Assembly (NCBI GenBank): GCA_035236585.1
Contig: CP141126.1
Span: 71,401,414-71,465,413 of the forward strand
Direction: 5' to 3'
DNA: 64,000 bases
Origin: Warburgia ugandensis
Taxonomy: Eukaryota > Streptophyta > Magnoliopsida > Canellales > Canellaceae
Each line of letters begins with the position of its first letter. Position 1 is the stretch's first letter. Under the pieces are notes generated by a model that worked only from the letters and a program-made list of their open reading frames with translations, did not search any database and was not told where the DNA came from. Below, piece after piece: positions 35,643-46,948 of this stretch. The translations under genes were made by a program, and so were the position numbers.

Positions 35643-37966
35643 GTATGTATCTGTCATCTTAATCTAGTAACGTTAACCCTTATGGACTTTACTACCATTT
35701 ATCTTCTTTAGTTGGTCTTTGTACTTAATATGTGCATATAACAAATACCATTTTGTCTAAAGGCTATTAAACATCACATGTTAGATACTACCATATAGTA
35801 TGACATCTATCTTAACTTTTCTCCTTCCATTTCTTATATCGATATATAATTCAATCATTTATCAAGGCTTTGTTATCAACCATTAAGTCTTAATAGTCAG
35901 GAGGTATCATCATAAGTAGCTATTCTCTCACTTCGTCAAACTTTATCTTTCAAGTACCACCTCATACGAAACTTTCGGAGTGACAATTTTTAAGGAACAC
36001 AAGGTAAGCATAAAAGCATCTTCTTAGATATAGAAAAAGAATCTATTCGATTACCTGTATATCCCTTTCCCAGATTTACAGGTTTCAAGCAATCAGTGCT
36101 TACCTACCTTTCTTTTCAATCCAAGTTAGCAGCATACCTTCCAAATCCAAAGTGACCTCTACCGCTTGTCATAGCATCGATCAAGGTCTGGGATTATCCG
36201 TAATCTTTGTCATTGTTCTAAATTATTTCTCATCTTACTTCTGTCTCAGTTTTTACTACTTCTATTGTGCTTTTAGATCCTCAAATGACTTAGTCTAATC
36301 AATTTACTTCCTTTAGGGAAAAGCTTATGTCTGAGTACCCATAACATTCCTCATAACTTAGGCTATTATCTACTAGATGCTATCATGGTTAATTAGATAT
36401 GATTTGAATACCTTAGTTCAATCAACATCAGTTCAATCAACATCATTCTAAAGATAACAACACTTAATTCTATTTGTTCTTCCAATTTGTCTTTATATTA
36501 TTAGCGCCTTAAATTGATCCTTGATGATATTCTCATTGATGAAGATCGATTGGACAAGTCACTATCCTTGCTCTTTACTTCTCACTATAAATTCACTCAA
36601 TCACATAATGGCAATGTAGGGAATTATCAACTTCTCCTTGTTGTGGACTATAATCACTGGTGTTTCCCCATAAGCTAATGGATCTGATAAAATTCTAATT
36701 TCAACAATTGATACTAATTTTAGAATTTAATTCCTAGATGATCATAATCCTTCTTTGAATATTCTTGCAATACACTATCCTCATTTTCGACACTCGACTC
36801 AAAGTCTACATTTCCTACTACTTTAGCTCTATTATATTCTTCCATAACAAAATCACCAACTTGATTACTATTATTCCTTCAAATTTCATCTTTCAATTTG
36901 ACAATATGCCTCAAGATGAAAGATCAATATGACTCAAGATAAAAGATCTTTGATTCTATACTTCTCTTTTCTATCCTCAATAAAGTCATGATCTTCTTAT
37001 TCTGACTGTTCAACAGCCATCAAATACTTGTAGTTACATATCTCTCTCTCTTATTATTATTATTATTAACACTATTATTATTCCTTAGTCAGCATCCTCC
37101 TTTTTGTCTACTTAGATCAATGTCTCCATTTGATTGGTTGCATATAATTGATATCACATCTACACGTCAGACATGATAAACTTAATACTTTCAGGAAGAT
37201 GTTAAATTTTTCTAATATCATCAAAATCCTTAATTTTCTGTATTCTTAATAAACCATGTAGTGTCTCAACAATTATATTAACATTTTGTTCATACTATAC
37301 TTCTTATAAGTTCATGTCATGATCAATCTATCATCCCTATTTTTTATTATCATCAAAATCTTCTAGCAACTCTATTATAATCAAATTCTTTGTCGTTCTT
37401 ATCAAATTCAGTCTTTTACATCCACTGTCATATACATGTTATATTCCTCTTGATCACATAATATATCAATTATTGTACTCATCTTCTAATTTTCTCCTTT
37501 ATACTCAAGTTGTCATTGTAAGATAGCAATTTACTTTTCATAAGGTTCCAATTAAGTCATCCAGAATTGAGCTAAGTTCTTCAGGATTCTCACTTTGATC
37601 AATCTAGTACAAGTCAAACTTATCTCCCAAAATTCTACTAGCATTAACTTGTATTTCCATTCCTTATTCTCATCATAGTCTTCTTCTCATCAAATAGCTT
37701 CCTTGCTTACTTCACTACTCAACACTTCTTCATCCCTAAGTCATTTAAACTAGATTTTTGATAGGGTATGCACCATCCAATGCCTAAGTATTTGTTAAAT
37801 CAAACTCCCTTTCACCTATTTACTTATGGCATATTTCTTTGTGATATTAACATTATTTCTTATTCTTGTCATCTCTATTACTCATATTTATACTACCTTT
37901 TCTTAATTGTTCCAATTCTACATGACTTTTGGACGTGCAGGACTGGTTGTGAAAGGATAAAATTGA

Positions 37967-37978
37967 GCTCTGATACCA
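37967..37978 (-). other. Primer-binding site of element H (tRNA-iMet type)
   Basis: GCTCTGATACCA on plus is the exact reverse complement of TGGTATCAGAGC, two bases from the right LTR at 37981. Confidence 0.93.
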
Positions 37979-37980
37979 AT

Positions 37981-40965
37981 TGTGATGACCCGGGTTTTTG
38001 CATACATTTTTAAATGCAAAACTAATTCCTAATGTAGGATCGATCCTTGTTTGAAAATACTTTTAGAAAAACAATGCAATGCAGTGGAAAAATCTTTTAT
38101 TTTAAATTCATTTAAAAAACCCCGAGTGTCATTTGCTTTCAAGAGGAACAAAGTAGTTTTTTAAATTACGATAATCATAAATGTCTTCCCGGTCTATCCA
38201 GTCATAGCTTGCAATCCAACTGTAGTAATTACAAATACAAAGGTAGATCATATACTTACATTTATACTTGTCTTCTCTTCATTCTCTTGATTGTAGCACT
38301 AACATTTTTTTATACTTCTTCTAATCCTGTGTGGAGCTAATCTGTAAAAATAATATATTTGGGTGAGTATTACTCATACTCAGTAGGTGATCTAATACTA
38401 CTATTTTGAAAACACGACATGCAACATACATGGTTTCAAAAAAGGCTTTCCATGTAAAACATCATGTAATTTCTCTTTGTGTAAACATACATTTTTATGC
38501 ATAAATCATAAGCTTGTTTGCACATTTTCAATCATGAAAGTTTTTATCGAAATCTAGAAATCAACATATAACTATCAAAAAAATCATAGAGTAGTAATCA
38601 CATAATGAATCATAAACTAATCATAATTATAAAATTCTTAAAATAGTAATCGATCAAAGCAAATGATAGCATCACTATAGATATCATGCACATGGGTCGC
38701 TCGGCAAATACATCACGTCGACTGGTCATGAGTACTCGTATACGACCATCTCAATGTTATATGCATATTAATAACACTAAAATCATGGGGTCCACTATGC
38801 TCATGATTAGAACACATCTGGAATTGTGTGTCTCTGATATCTAGAGACCAGTCCACCATAACCTCCACGGCAACTATGGATATGTCCCTGAAAGAGTGCC
38901 GTGAACACCTCTAGTGGTCATCCTTTTTTACCACAGTAGTTGAGAAAGGGACAATGCCATTTTGGTAGCGATACCATCCACTTCTTGTGGTAGAGGTCGG
39001 GAGGCCAACCCCGTACATAAACAATCTCTTAGCATAGTGCCCACTAGGCTCAATATCCCAAAAAGCATATATAAATAATCCAAATCTCAATCATCGTACA
39101 TTAGGCAATTTATGCAATTATTTTCAAAACATGCTAGCAATGCATAAAATCTATTCATGCCAATAATCACATTCAAGGCCATAAATCATGAAGACAATTT
39201 TGCATGCTTGTATAAGAACATCATATCTCAAAAAGCATATAAAAATACGATAATAAGGTCAAGTAAATCACTTAGGGTTTGAAATGCATTTAAAAACTTA
39301 GCAGTATCAAACTACCTACCTCGATGTCTCTTGAATTGCGTTCTTCATTACTCGACCCTGAGTCACCTTTGTGAAACCCTGAATATTAATTGATAATAAG
39401 GATTCAAGTATCATTTTTCATCCTTTATAGATTATTAATTAGATTTATAGATTAATGGCCAGATATGCCTTTTAGGATCATAGATCCTTGCTTAATGCAT
39501 CTCCAGGCTAGATCTCACATATAGATCTACTATTTAATGGTTAGATTACTTTTAATAACTTTTATGTTATCAAGATTATGTAATTGAATGGTCAGATCTC
39601 ATAGATCACCTGTCCTGATGCTTAGAACGGGTTTGTACTCGATTTGAATGGTCAAATCTTATAATTCAAGGATGGATACGTGTAATTTAGGGTTGATCCT
39701 AAGCTATTAATCTCTTTACACCTCTAATGGATCAATTCATGAGATATGATCATCTTTGACATTGTCAATCTATGAGATTTCTATAGTTTTTAGGCTATAG
39801 TCATAGTAAATAGTCCTCTAATCCTAACATTTATAGTTTCATTAGGTCTGCATTGTCAATACGAACACAATGGTTCTTTCAGACCATCGATCAGAGTTAT
39901 ATAGCTTTCTTAATTTCATTTTTAGTATCGTGAATCAAAGGACGAACCAGATTTTGTCTGTATAGGGCCCACGTGTCACAGTTCCCACAACGCACATGTG
40001 TCCCGTTCAAACCGAGACCACGCTCACACGCTTGCGCACACCCAAATGACACTCCAGTGCGTGCATCCTGGATGGCATCACGCACGTGTGTCTTTGACAC
40101 AGGCAACGAGCATCACGGTTCCTAGGACGCTCATGCGTCCTGGTCGAACTGTGACTGCACTCGCATGCCGCGCACGCCCGAAGGCCATCCTAGGGGGCGT
40201 GTTTGGGTGCACATTACACGCTGCATCCCCGAGATGCGTCTGGTTCGATGGACCATTAGATCCATCAACCTAGGGTTTTCCCTGACGATTTTCAGCTAGG
40301 AAAATACCTGATCTTGCATGGATCTAGCCTGGAAGTGAAGAAAATTAAAGAGAGGGGTAAAAGGTCTTACTTAGGCAACTCAAGATGATGCCCATTTGCT
40401 GGTGGTGCAACTTTTCCCATTTCTACCGGATCCTTAGGCGGAAGCAGCCGAAGAAGAAGGAGAAAGAGTTGCTCGGAGAGAGAGGGGAAGAGGGCTTTTA
40501 TAGCCAGTGAAGGCAATGCCACCCCATGGCGGTGCCGCCATTTTTTTCCAGAGCCGCACTGCAAGGGCGGTGCAATGCGACAACTAGAAGGGGATGGCGG
40601 TGGAGAAGAAGACGGGGTGTCATTATCAAAACGACCCCCAGCATTTTCGGTCCTTATTGTTTTTGCATTTAAATTACCAAACTACCCTCCGCCTTTCAAT
40701 GCTAATAACTTCTTCATACGAACTCCTTTTTCAGTGTTCTTTGAGGCATTGGTTTCCATTTCGAGTGTAGAATCTAATTATACAGCTAGCTCTTACAAAT
40801 TCTTTGTTTCATATTTTAATTAAAATAGAACATTTATCCACCTATTAATATAGTTAATTATATATATTAGTTTCTAAAATAAATAATCTATAACAATTTA
40901 GTAAATGACAAACATGTAGTTGATAAAGTGATACAAAAATAGCTTAAAATTTTTGAGTCATTACA
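37981..40965 (-). repeat. Right (5') LTR of element H
   Basis: 2985 bp. On the minus strand it starts TGTAATGACTC at 40965 and ends GGGTCATCACA at 37981. It keeps an intact TATA box (plus 40496-40502, TATAAAA on the sense strand) with an imperfect hairpin just upstream (40512-40523 / 40528-40539). CpG sites of the left copy often read TG or CA here and vice versa, the footprint of methylated-cytosine decay. Confidence 0.92.
40496..40502 (-). promoter_or_regulatory. TATA box of the 5' LTR of H
   Basis: TATAAAA on the sense strand within GGCTATAAAAGCC, itself a short palindrome. The left LTR has TGTAAAA at the same place. Confidence 0.6.
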
Positions 40966-41233
40966 AGGGTTGGGATTTTGAGTTCAATACCTCAAGGGAT
41001 GACAAATTTTGTTTCTTTGAGGGAAAAAATCGACCTTTAAACACCATTTTTTCTCTTCTACTTTCTTTCTATTCTTGATTTCTATAAAAACCTTAGCAAG
41101 CTATAAGAACCATTGCAAAGATGAAGAAAAAGACATGGTGGTGGAAAAAAGAGTGACTAGACCAAAGAAAACCTTAACTTCAAATGTATGAGTCATTTTT
41201 TCTTGAGTATTTTACTTTAAAAACCCTATAATT
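40966..41233. other. Flank between H and CACTA element K, no gene
   Basis: AT-rich with no open frame or repeat that I recognise. It is the left flank of K, whose right flank resumes at 46620. Confidence 0.5.
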
Positions 41234-41261
41234 CATTACAACATAGGAGGCTTTTAAAGTC
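41234..41261 (+). repeat. Left terminal inverted repeat of K
   Basis: Starts CATTACAACA, one base from the canonical CACTA start, and ends GGCTTTTAAAGTC. It pairs with 46592-46619. Confidence 0.8.
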
Positions 41262-41460
41262 AGTAAAAAATGATAATAGAAGTTAGTTAAAAAACAACTT
41301 CTATCGAGCCAATTTCAAAAGTCAATAACTTTTAAAGTCGTTTGCATAAACGACTTTAAAAATCAAGGACTTTTAAAGTTGTTTTATATAAAGGACTTTA
41401 AAAGTAATGAATTTTTGAAGTCATTTAGACATCAACAGCTTCAAAGTACTTCAATGTTGG
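41262..41460. repeat. Left subterminal array of K
   Basis: Repeated ACTTTTAAAGTCGTTT and its complement AACGACTTTAAAAGT, with some units drifting to TTTTTGAAGTCATTT. A GAAGTTAG...CAACTTC inverted repeat is adjacent to the terminus. Confidence 0.8.
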
Positions 41461-41710
41461 TCGACTCAGCCCATTCACTTAATATTTCAAAAGGACTCCA
41501 AGTATTCTAATTGAATCTAGTACTTACGTAGCTCATTTTCTTAGTATTTCCTTAAGGTTTATTTTGGAGTAACTCTTCTTGTTTGCCTACTCGAAAAGCA
41601 TAACAGCTTGTAATACAACATATTTAATTCTAGTCATATTCTTTAAAATGGATCCATAAAAATCTATAATAAAAAAATTAATAAGATTATGAAAAGTAAA
41701 AGTGTCTTAC

Positions 41711-42427
41711 TTTTCTTAATTGGGAGACACCAATACCATCAAATATTTGGGTCCTCATGAGCACATAGTACTAGCACTCCCATTTAGACTGTTATCTAGG
41801 GCACTATGCAAAAAGGACAATAAAAGAATCTAGAAATATCATTTGTAATCTTGTAAGTTTAATTAGTTGTAAAATAGAGTAATTAATTATTTTCTATACC
41901 TTGACATTCTTCCAAGTGAGTTTCAGTAGTTGTAAAGTCTTGGTCAAATTAGCCCATGTTAACCATGCTCTACAAATTTAAATTTCAAATGCATTATAGA
42001 TGAATAAAAAATTATTTATCTACACATAATACATGAAAATAATAAAAGCTTACTTATTTATAATTTTTGTAAGGGCAAGACGGATGTGCAATCCATAAGA
42101 CTAAAAAAGAAAGCTTGCGCACCATGCACGTCTAAAATGACCAACATCCAATGAGCCCTACATAGATAATCATATCAATTATAATTAAAATTGGCAATCC
42201 CTAAGTATAGAATAAGTTGGTAAGAAAACAAGAAAATCAAAACTTACCCGCTATTGTAGGGAATCATTAAGCCATGTCCCTTAGAGCACCGAAAGAAGCC
42301 TGATAAAATATCATCAGCATGACTCTCTATCTACCATTGCTCCGCCACTTTACAAATGATGTCGAGATGAAGGAATTGGTAAAGTATACCCTCAACCTCA
42401 AAAAGGCTAGTTGCATCATTCAAGAAG
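41711..42427 (-). pseudogene. Broken ULP1-like cysteine peptidase (C48) gene inside K
   Basis: ULP1-family peptidases cleave SUMO-type isopeptide bonds; domesticated or parasitic copies occur in plant CACTA elements. Four exons can be placed on the minus strand. Exon 42427-42248 ends in a GGTAAGT donor and reads SHADDILSGFFRC...GLMIPYNSG. Exon 42157 to about 42065 continues in phase as AHWMLVILDVHGAQAFFF, with the catalytic His-Trp. Exon 41969-41900 ends LKLTWKNVK before GTATAG. Exon 41803-41711 begins CPR.QSKWEC.YYVLMR, the catalytic-Cys motif (usual form Q...ECGYYV). In-frame stops occur in the first and last exons (one replaces the Gly after Cys). The position usually holding the catalytic Asp reads Ser. 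So the identity is good but the gene is dead. Confidence 0.75.
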
Positions 42428-42479
42428 CTGCATAAAAGGAAATAATTATTACCTATACCATGAAAATATAACATGTAAT

Positions 42480-43130
42480 GTCAAATAGTTTATAAGCAAA
42501 TATGTGCATATACCCCATGTAAGAGATATTGCGAGGGTGCTCGATTTGATTCCATAGGCAAACTTGTAATAAGTTCCAACCATAAGTGGTATTTCAATAA
42601 TGTCATTGTTAAGCCCTCCCCCCTTGATGTTGTACAGGATTGATTACCCTATCTTTGTTATGAGATTGTAGATTAACCTTACAGATCAAGATACATTAGG
42701 TGGCACTTCCACATGATTCTTAAACAACTATTGTAAAAGATGTAGAAATTTTTAACTAAATAATATTAATCAATGAAGAGGACCTAATTTATAATGAAAA
42801 AAATAAACATATATATAAGTACCTATTCCATTGGTGTGGTAATAGGTGATGGTGCAATGATGGGTGACCTTGATGTCGCATGTTGTTGTTGATTAACAGT
42901 ATGAAGTTAATAAACAATTAAATTGAGGTCTCTAACTAAAAATTATTGATGGGGAATGTAGTATGATAAGATACATACAGTGTACTCTATGAGAATGACT
43001 AGTGCCTCCATCCAAGCAATGTGATATGCAACTGTTTGCCCAATGGTTATAATATTTTTTATTTTGTAAAGGGAACGATTAGTGCCATCACTTTTATTTT
43101 CTCAATAAATTTAATATAGGCCTCCATCAA
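42480..43130 (-). pseudogene. Possible upstream exons of the same K gene
   Basis: On the minus strand 42640-42500 reads GGGLNNDIIEIPLMVGTYYK..., and 43080-42980 reads LYKIKNIITIGQTVAYHIAW. The second resembles the region before the peptidase domain in CACTA second genes (VGEVVTVREAVGTFVAWP-like, from memory). Splice sites were not resolved. Confidence 0.35.
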
Positions 43131-44352
43131 CAACACTAAACATCCTCCTTAGCCCAACATCTTGAAGCTTATAGATTGGAAGAAGTTAAAGATGAGTGTT
43201 CATGTTTCTCATATAATTTTATTGAGTTCTTGTTTAAAAATTGATGTATGAATAATTTCATGATAAGATTTCCTTTGAAGAACAATTTTGATATTTTTCT
43301 CTGGTATCAATTCTAACACTTGTAGTTTAAATAAGATGTTTATGAAATGGTCTTTAATATCTAAGTGAATGCTTTCTTGGATGTGTTATGCTAAGATTAG
43401 ATGAGTCGTGCCTATAGTATGTAGATAATTTGTGCTAATTTAGATAGGTCATGCCATTAGAATATTTGTTCCTTCTTTAGAAGAAGTTTTAACTTGTAGC
43501 CAAGGCTTTTAATTCATGCATGTTTTCAAGTAATGAGAAACATTATCATGATTCTTTTGGTGGATTCACAATTCCTAAGTTACTCTTTATCATCTTAGAT
43601 TTTATTTATAAAAAATAAAAATAAAAAACCCTTAGAGTTGGTAGAAATTTATTCCATCCATGTTGTTCAACAACTCTTTATACTTAGCCTACAGTAGATC
43701 TTGTATACTTTGCTTGAGAGGTGCAGAAGATTTATGTTACCATCACATGCTATAACTGCTTAATGATAACCTAATAATCAACATGAAGAAGGATAAAATC
43801 ATATGAACCCTTAACACCTTTGGAAAATACTCTGTTAGCTCTACTTACAACTCCTTCGATAACAAGATGATCCATGGCCATAAGCCATGCATATAGGAGG
43901 TTGTTCCTAATGCTCCTTGAACACTCATCTTATGGAAGATCTAGATGTATGCTTGAACCACAAGTAGGCTTGAAAGGAATATGTAGATGTATGCTTCAAC
44001 CATAGATACACTTGAACCGCTCAAATCAAGATCTGGGTTTTCTCGAATCTTACCTATAAGTTAAGCTCTTCATGCTAAGTGAGATGATTGGCTTAGATTA
44101 GAGATCCAAGTAGTCGTTTCCTCTATCAACGTCCTGTGAACTCCAGCACAAAACCCTTCTTCTTCTACTAGTCAGTGTGACACATCTTCTCTAACTAGCA
44201 AGGCTACTCTCTGGCAAGAACAACTTCTCCCTATTTCTCTCTTTCTCTCATCTTCTCCTTCTCCTTCTCCTTCTCCTTCTTCTCTATTTTTTCCCATTGG
44301 TTTTCCTCTCTATGTGTGCGTCGAGTTGGGGAAAAGGATAACTTAAGTGGGG
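43131..44352. other. Unassigned part of K
   Basis: About 1.2 kb with no frame I can assign. The right end (44225-44285) is pyrimidine-rich with (TTCTCC)n. A transposase gene would be expected in this direction and is not recognisable. Confidence 0.4.
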
Positions 44353-44699
44353 TACTTTTAAAGTCACTTACAAGAAACGACTTTAAAAGTGGAATACTTT
44401 TAAAGTTGCTTATAGCAAACGACTTTAAAAGTACCCACTTTTAAAGTCATTTCCTGTAAACAACTTTAAAAGTACCCACTTTTAAAGTTGTTTTCTGTAA
44501 GCAACTTTAAAAGTACCCACTTTTAAAAGTCATTTTTTGTAAGCAACTTTAAAGGTACCCAATTTTAAAGTTGTTTGCTATAAGCGACTTTAAAAGTACC
44601 CTACTTTTAAAGTCATTTTCTATAAGGGACTTTAAAAGCACCCCACTTTTAAAGTCGTTTGCTGTAAGCAACTTTAAAAGTGCCCCACTTTTAAAAGTG
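44353..44699. repeat. Internal array of K: about eight palindromic ~41-bp units
   Basis: Units follow ACTTTTAAAGTYGTTT, a short variable middle around CTRTAAG, then CRACTTTAAAAGTRCCC. Each unit is its own inverted repeat, so the array can form many alternative hairpins. Its position 1.9 kb from the right terminus is unusual and is explained if 44705-46125 was inserted into a once-continuous subterminal array. Confidence 0.9.
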
Positions 44700-44704
44700 T
44701 CCAA

Positions 44705-46125
44705 ATATACATTGAAGACCTCTACTTAGATTTGAAATTTTGAATCCTTATACACCTTTTTAGAATCCTACCTAAGCCTATGTTTTGTCCTATCTGAAGA
44801 CCTATTAATTTAAGGTAAAAGATAGTCTTAATGAGGATATAAATAAAAAGGAATTAAAGTGAAATACCTTTACTGATCTTAGTAATGGCATCTATTCTTA
44901 AAGATCGCATTTCTTTGTCTTAATTGTGGTTATAAGATTATGCGAACCATCAGTATCTTTGGATTGGATCACATAGTAAGAGGATTTTATTTGAACCTAT
45001 TTCTCTATGAGCTTTATTTCTTAGTGTATACCAGTGTGAATTTATGGTTAAGACATCTTCGCAAGTAATGGAGAAATAAGCATTACTATTTAAAAGTCCT
45101 AATTAGCATTACTATTTAAAAGCCCTATTTTATGCAACCTTTGTATATACACATGCACTCCGAGATATAAACTGTAACAAAATGGCTTTTGTAGAATTTT
45201 GCATTTATCTTTTTTAAGTTATTAAAATCAGTAGAGTACTAATGGATGATAATTCTCTAAGATAAAATAAAAGACTTCACCATATGGAATTTTGTACGTA
45301 TATTTATTATAAACCCTTATGAGGCTTAACTCATCCACTAGGGGGTAACCTAGGGGTTTAAGGGCTCATTGTATATGCAAAATGCAATCATGAGTACCTA
45401 CGAAAATGACATTCATTTTTATTTTCATGATTTTTTGCATGTTTGCTCGAGACTAGCAAAATGCTAATTAGGGGGTGCCGTTTAATTTTTTGTAAAAAGT
45501 ACTCAATTAGTAGCCCATATATTATCAAATATAGTGTTATGTCTAAGGTTTTTCCATAAATATGTAACACATGCATCTTTGACCTAATAATTCAAAAATT
45601 TTATATTTTGTAGGCTTAAGAGCCAATCCGAAGTAAGCATGTGAATCATCATAAATTTCTAGTTCTTAATTAAGATTTTTTAATCTTTTGTAGGTGTTGA
45701 GAAGATAATCCAAAGGTCGAGATTGATTGAGATGAGAATTGAAGATTAAGATCAAGATCAAAATACCAAACCAAAGCCTAAATGACATCATTTCAAAGTG
45801 TGATCAAGGTTTAAAATGATCCTAAGGTAAGCAAGAAAGTATTGGAAAGCATAAATAATGATCCAACCAAAAAGCCATGCAATTGCACTACTTTGCCAGA
45901 GAATTGGAGCCATACATGAGGTTTCTTGTCTAACTAGGAAACCTACGAAAGCCAAGCCAAAGGAGTTAGTCATTCAAGCATCAAGGAATGAGCCATAAAG
46001 CCACATGAAGTCATATGATTGGAGAAAGAAATCATTTCATACTAAAAGTGTTATTTTCATGGGATAATTGGAAGGTTTTGATAAATATTTGTAAAAGATA
46101 CGATGATCATGCAAAGGTGGACCAA
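44705..46125 (+). mobile_element. Retrotransposon fragment (D/B type) embedded in K
   Basis: 44705-45470 matches the 3' interior of B (8171-8930 reversed) and of D. The 45478-46125 part matches the first part of LTR D (19675-20340). The fragment has no 5' part, its LTR is truncated, and both ends abut K's palindromic arrays. It could be a decayed insertion or sequence captured by K. Confidence 0.7.
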
Positions 46126-46126
46126 A

Positions 46127-46591
46127 AAATCCCACTTCAAAAGTCCCCCACTTTTAAAGTCGTTTACAACAAATGACTTTAAAAGTCATTGACTTTTGAA
46201 ATTGTTTAATCCTAAACAACTTCAAAAGTCCTTTCTCACATAAAATCCCTATTCACACCAAAATAAAGTGTACGCTTTTAAAGTAATTTGACTCAAATGA
46301 CTTTAAAAGTTTACACTTTTGAAGTTGTTTAGGTCTAAATGACTTCAAAAGTCAATCACTTTTAAAGTCATTTAGAAATAAATGACTTTAAAAGTATAGG
46401 TTTTTGAAGTCATTTAAGTTAAACGACTTTAAAAGTCATTTCCCGCTAAAATATTCATGTTCCCACCAGACTAAAGAAGTCATTTTTTTATCAAACGACT
46501 TCTTAAGTCTTTATTTTTAAAGTCATTTTTTAGTAAGTCACTTGTAAAATATTTACGAAGTTGGTAATCAAAACAACAACTTCTTTATACC
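46127..46591. repeat. Right subterminal array of K
   Basis: Alternating ACTTTTAAAGTCGTTT and AACGACTTTAAAAGT units with diverged versions, ending in the GAAGTTG...CAACTTC inverted repeat next to the terminus. Confidence 0.85.
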
Positions 46592-46619
46592 GACTTTAAA
46601 AGCCTCATGTGTAGTAGTG
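46592..46619 (-). repeat. Right terminal inverted repeat of K
   Basis: Reads CACTACTACACATGAGGC inward, so it has the canonical CACTA start that the left end has lost. Confidence 0.85.
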
Positions 46620-46948
46620 TTTTGGGATTTCAGAAATTTTTGATTCATTCATCATTGTTATGTTTGGTTACAACTCAACAAAAGTAAAAGTTTGTCAAAA
46701 GTCATCTAACAACATCTTCAATTTGGATGTAATTGTGAAGACATGCTTAATTCAGGGTTTGAAAGAATTAATTGAAAACATATGCTATAAAGGTTAACCA
46801 GTGTAAAATATAGGGATTTTTAAATAAAAGCCCTTTATAAAATAAACAATGATGGTTGTCTAATTGAAGCTTTTAGGAGATTAGTTATATGATGGGTGCA
46901 CATATTTTCAATACAAGCGGGCAAAACTGAACTTAATTGGGTCCATTC
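46620..46948. other. Flank between K and solo LTR F, no gene
   Basis: AT-rich, no frame or repeat recognised. Confidence 0.5.

Larger units (their letters stand above)
34431..37980 (-). mobile_element. Non-coding interior of element H
   Basis: 3550 bp between the two LTRs. On the minus strand it begins with an intact primer site (37967-37978, GCTCTGATACCA on plus) and ends with a purine tract (34431-34450, TTCTTTGAAGGGGGTAATGA). Just upstream is AATTTCGAGGACGATATTC, very like the end of pol in Tekay/Del-type Ty3/gypsy elements (from memory). Otherwise no gag or pol is readable. Blocks match A (1-2853) and E. A (TACA)n microsatellite interrupts it at 35554-35639. Confidence 0.85.
41234..46619 (-). 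mobile_element. CACTA (En/Spm-type) transposon K
   Basis: The 28-bp terminal inverted repeats are 41234-41261 (CATTACAACATAGGAGGC...) and 46592-46619 (reads CACTACTACACATGAGGC... inward). They agree at 24 of 28 positions and both end in GGCTTTTAAAGTC. Next to each is a GAAGTT/AACTTC inverted repeat. Bases outside are ATT on the left and TTT on the right, compatible with a 3-bp target duplication with one change. It contains three palindromic repeat arrays, a broken ULP1-like gene on the minus strand and an embedded retrotransposon fragment. No TNP2-type transposase was recognised, so it is a decayed, non-autonomous copy. Confidence 0.8.

Noticed and set aside
43160-44100. Copia-type retrotransposon fragment in K
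   Set aside because: Some phrases seemed reminiscent of Ty1/copia RNase H antisense sequence, but no readable motif confirmed it.
44353-44699. CRISPR-like regular array
   Set aside because: The units are palindromic with no unique spacers, and the sequence lies inside a CACTA transposon in a plant genome.
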